From Methylobacterium sp. J-030 (GTDB lineage Bacteria > Pseudomonadota > Alphaproteobacteria > Rhizobiales > Beijerinckiaceae), in contig NZ_JAKSYM010000260.1 of NCBI RefSeq assembly GCF_022829545.1, forward strand, positions 1 through 52,387: a stretch of DNA of 52,387 nucleotides, given 5' to 3'. The notes under the pieces were generated by a model. It made no database searches. It was not told the DNA's origin and was given only the letters and a program-made list of their open reading frames with translations. This document shows positions 49,881 to 52,387 of this stretch, piece after piece (the stretch's first letter is position 1; each line of letters opens with the position of its first letter). A program made the translations under genes and the position numbers.

Positions 49881-49953
49881 GGTTTTCCGCCGGTCTGCTT
49901 TCGGGCAGCAATCGATAGAAGCCGACATCGCCTCCGTGCCCGCTCACGACCCT
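49881..49953. repeat. Dispersed intergenic repeat, family 2, copy B
   Basis: Begins GGTTTTCCGCCGGT and contains CTTTCGGGCAGCAA and GAAGCCGACATCGCC, aligning without gaps to 46640-46712. It lies in the 416-base gap between the VOC gene and the small membrane proteins. That gap otherwise contains a second GGGTGGAAACCGGACC echo near 50017. Confidence 0.6.
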
Positions 49954-50227
49954 TCTCAGACCCTCGGAAGGTCCGCTTTCCGGCAGCTTTATCGAGGGTG
50001 CCCCATGTCCGGGGTGGGTGGAAACCGGACCCTGACGCTTCGCCTCGGAGCGGACGTTGCGTTTTCAACAGAAGCAAGCTCGGCAAAGGCTATGGCCGGG
50101 CGACCGCATCCCCCCGGCCCGTCATCTCACCACCGGTAGCTGGGACGAGCTTCGGCCGCTCTACGGCCAACTCTGAATATGGATTGTGCCAAGTTGCAAA
50201 CTGCCGCCATCTGGGCAACATAGAGTC

Positions 50228-50398
50228 ATGATCCTAACGATCGTGTTCTGGACTGTCCTGATTATCTGCAACGCTGTATGGGTCATCTTCCACCCTTGGG
50301 TGATGCCCGTGTATGCTGGGGTTCTATTCTCGCTCATGTTTCTCGTGGTGAGTAGCGCAATCTTGTATCGGTGGGGCGGCAATTACCGGATCGACTGA
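50228..50398 (+). CDS. Small two-helix membrane protein (tandem paralog 1)
   Basis: A 56-residue protein with two predicted membrane helices (ILTIVFWTVLIICNAVWVIF and VYAGVLFSLMFLVVSSAILY) and a short charged end YRWGGNYRID. It has the same ends as the next gene: M-I-x-T-I at the start and Y-R-W-x2-(x)N-x-RID at the finish. I do not recognise the family. The ATG at 50228 is the natural start, since the helix begins at once; a longer frame from 50186 is possible. Small size and paralogy suggest a stress-type or subunit-like membrane peptide. Confidence 0.65.
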   Translation: MILTIVFWTVLIICNAVWVIFHPWVMPVYAGVLFSLMFLVVSSAILYRWGGNYRID

Positions 50399-50455
50399 GG
50401 ACCGTTCCTTCTCAACACCAGACTTTGAAGCCCCGAAGCCCGCAGCCATCAAGCG

Positions 50456-50617
50456 ATGATCTCAACGATCCTGTTTTATTTTGGTCTTGCTTGGATCGGG
50501 GCTTTGATCTTCCCAGCCAGATACGGACATGCCGCCGAGTTCTTCTACTGGATCACGTTTCTCCTGGTGGGTAGCGTGTTCTGGTATCGGTGGTTCCGCA
50601 AGAACCGGATCGACTGA
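50456..50617 (+). CDS. Small two-helix membrane protein (tandem paralog 2)
   Basis: A 53-residue protein encoded 57 bases after its paralog. It begins MISTILFYFGLAWIGALIF and ends with LLVGSVFWYRWFRKNRID. The central part, PARYGHAAEFFYW, is more polar. Conserved ends with paralog 1 (MIxTI, LVxS near the end, YRW and RID) in spite of little identity in between imply selection on the ends. No database family comes to mind. The frame is intact without internal stops. Confidence 0.65.
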   Translation: MISTILFYFGLAWIGALIFPARYGHAAEFFYWITFLLVGSVFWYRWFRKNRID

Positions 50618-50720
50618 GAGCCTTACCATAAAGCGCTGGAGCGCGAGCGCCGAGGCTTCTTCGTTTCGCATGGTCGGCGTGGGCGCACGTCGCGTGATTG
50701 CAGTCGTGCCCGCATCCGAC

Positions 50721-52387
50721 CCTGGCTGTGTCAAAACCCTGATGGTGGTAGCTTTCCTCTGCACGACCGGAGGACGGCATGGGACGGTTCGTTGTCGGTG
50801 CCGAACGCGATCAGACGACGCTATTTCCCCCTTGCCTGGAAGACTGGATCGCCGAGGACAACCCTGTCCGCGTCGTCGATGCCTTCGTGGAGGCCCTGGA
50901 ACTCGGCGCGCTCGGCTTTGCGGGCGTCGATGCGGCACGCACGGGTCGACCGGGCTACCATCCGGCCGCCCTGCTGAAGCTGACGTCTACGGCTATCTCA
51001 ACCGGGTCCCGTCGAGCCGATGCCTGGAGCGCGAGGCGGGCCGCAACGTCGAGGTCATGTGGCTGACCGGCCAGCTGTCGCCCGATCATAAGACCATTGC
51101 CGAGTTCCGCCGGCAGAACGGCCCCGCCATCGGACGCGTCTGTGCCCGCTTTGTCGCCCTGTGCCGCACGATGGGCCTTCTGACGGGGACGTTGCGTCGC
51201 GATCGACGGCTCGAAGTTCAAGGCGGTCAACAATCGTGACCGCAACTTCACGCAAGGCAAGCTCGACCGGCGCCGCCAGCAGATCGAGGAGAGCGTGTCA
51301 CGCTACCTCTCGCAGCTCGACACGGCCGATCGTCAGGATCCCACGCCGGAACTGGCAGCCAAGGTGGAGCGGCTGAAGGAGAAGGTCGCCCGCCTCGGGC
51401 AGGAGATGGAGCGGCTGGCGGGGTTGGAGGAGCAGATGAAGGCAGCGCCCGACCGGCAGGTCTCGCTGACCGATCCCGATGCGCGGTCCATGGCCACCAG
51501 CGGCCGTGGATCGGGCGTGGTGGGTTACAACGTCCAGGTGGCGGTCGAGACCGAGCATCACCTGATCGTCGCGCACGCGGTCACCAATGCCGGCTCGGAC
51601 CGGGCGCAGCTCAGCGGCATGGCCGCGCGGGCCAAGGAGGCTCTGGAAGCGGACACGCTCGATGCGGTGGCTGACCGGGGTTACTATTCCAGCGAACAGA
51701 TCCTGGCTTGCGAACGCGCCGGCATCGCCGTGACGCTGCCCCGGCCGATGACCTCGGGCGCAAAGGCCGTCGGGCGCTTCGGCAAGGATGACTTCCTCTA
51801 CCGTCGTCAGGGCAACACCGTCCGGCGGGTCAGACGCTGTCCCATCGGTACACCTCGGTGGAGAATGGCCTGACCCTGCATCGGTACTGGACGAATGTCT
51901 GCTCGACCTGCGCGATGAAGGGAGCCTGCACGACGGGCAAGGAGCGCCGGGTGACCCGGTGGGAGCACGAGGACGTGCTGGAGGCCGTGCAGCGCCGGTT
52001 GGACGGCGATCCGCGGGCCATGCGGGTCCGGCGCGAGACGGTCGAGCACCCCTTTGGCACGCTGAAGGCGCGGATGGGGGCGACGCACTTCTTGACCAAG
52101 ACCTTGCCGCGCGTCTCGACCGAGATGGCACTCCAGGTCCTGGCCTACAATCTGACGCGAGCTCTCAACATCATGGGAAGCCGGAAGCTCTTGGCAGCGA
52201 TCCCCGCCTGAGCAAAGGCCTTTGATCGTTCACTGAGGGGCTGAAAAGCCGTCCAGCAGCGCCTTCAACTCAAACGGACCGCCGCTCGACCACAAAAGGC
52301 CGCTCCAAGCGGTGGAAGGCCTATTCTCGCAAGAGTGGGGCGGCACCCCAGCACAAAGCCCATTCCCGGCGTTTTGACACGGCCTGG
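50721..52387 (+). mobile_element. IS1182-type insertion sequence with intact ends
   Basis: The left end CTGTGTCAAAAC (50726-50737) and the right end GTTTTGACACGG (52371-52382) are inverted repeats differing at one base. Both are flanked by the direct repeat CCTGG (50721-50725 and 52383-52387, the last base of the window), a possible target-site duplication. The element would be 1657 bases. The extra match GGC/GCC just outside makes the exact ends uncertain by a few bases. It carries one transposase gene, now broken. Confidence 0.8.
50779..52211 (+). pseudogene. IS1182-family transposase with three frameshifts
   Basis: The transposase is spread over shifting frames: MGRFVVGAERDQTTLFPPCL to HPAALLKL; then VYGYLNRVPSSRCLEREAGR, VEVMWLTGQLSPDHKTIAEF and VCARFVALCRTMGLLTG; then VAIDGSKFKAVNNRDRNFTQ through GYYSSEQILACERAGIAV; then TLSHRYTSVENGLTLHRYWT and VEHPFGTLKARMGATHF to 52211. 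Breaks fall near 50990 (one base missing in KLYVYGYLN), near 51198 and near 51825. DDE-type acidic residues sit in AIDGSKF, VADRGYYS and ETVEHPFG. The intact protein would be about 475-480 residues. It should be inactive in cis but mobilisable in trans. Confidence 0.88.

Overview
The window looks like an accessory region of a GC-rich alphaproteobacterium. Methylobacterium or a close relative is the best guess from codon use, the style of the TAXI, TRAP-type and HD-GYP genes, the IS630/IS1182-type elements and the intergenic repeats; I could not run a search to confirm this. No rRNA, tRNA or CRISPR array was seen. Local AT-rich pockets (about 2160-2930, 46240-46600, 48400-49250) interrupt the GC-rich background and coincide with truncated or orphan genes.

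Region 1 (1-10.5 kb): an NHL-repeat protein running off the left edge, an orphan TAXI solute-binding protein, a muconolactone-isomerase-like gene in AT-rich DNA, and a minus-strand catabolic operon. That operon holds an HMG-CoA-lyase-like gene, a CaiB/BaiF CoA-transferase, an MFS carrier, two SMP-30 lactonases (one frameshifted), an enoyl-CoA hydratase and a truncated second CoA-transferase. It faces a divergent IclR regulator across two tandem operator-like palindromes.

Region 2 (10.8-16.5 kb): two tandem MFS carriers, a D-2-hydroxyacid dehydrogenase and an RraA-type aldolase on the minus strand, with a divergent LysR regulator.

Region 3 (16.9-32.5 kb): an amino-acid-type ABC importer without an ATPase, then an IclR gene divergent from a long plus-strand catabolic run. 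The run is MFS, YdiJ-type D-2-hydroxyglutarate dehydrogenase, DUF1932-type dehydrogenase, RraA aldolase, MFS, SMP-30 lactonase, an exported amidohydrolase and a decayed copy of it, followed by an orphan oligopeptide-type binding protein. Regions 1-3 read as paralogous modules (carrier + lactonase/amidohydrolase + hydroxyacid dehydrogenase + retro-aldol or CoA lyase), each with its own regulator. They probably feed carboxylic or lactone-type acids to pyruvate and acetyl-CoA; the substrates cannot be read from the sequence.

Region 4 (32.6-46.3 kb): rearrangement debris (an IS630 start fused to a decarboxylase tail, and a broken YcaQ-like gene), an RND efflux operon with a TetR gene, a frameshifted DUF302 gene and a 228-bp inverted repeat. 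A tightly overlapping minus-strand run follows (SDR, HxlR, EmrA-like, EmrB-like, thioesterase, MATE), next to a decayed TetR gene whose operator-like palindrome remains.

Region 5 (46.6-52.4 kb): an HD-GYP protein, a cupredoxin, a VOC protein, two tandem paralogous small membrane proteins, and an IS1182-type element with three frameshifts whose ends lie at the right edge.
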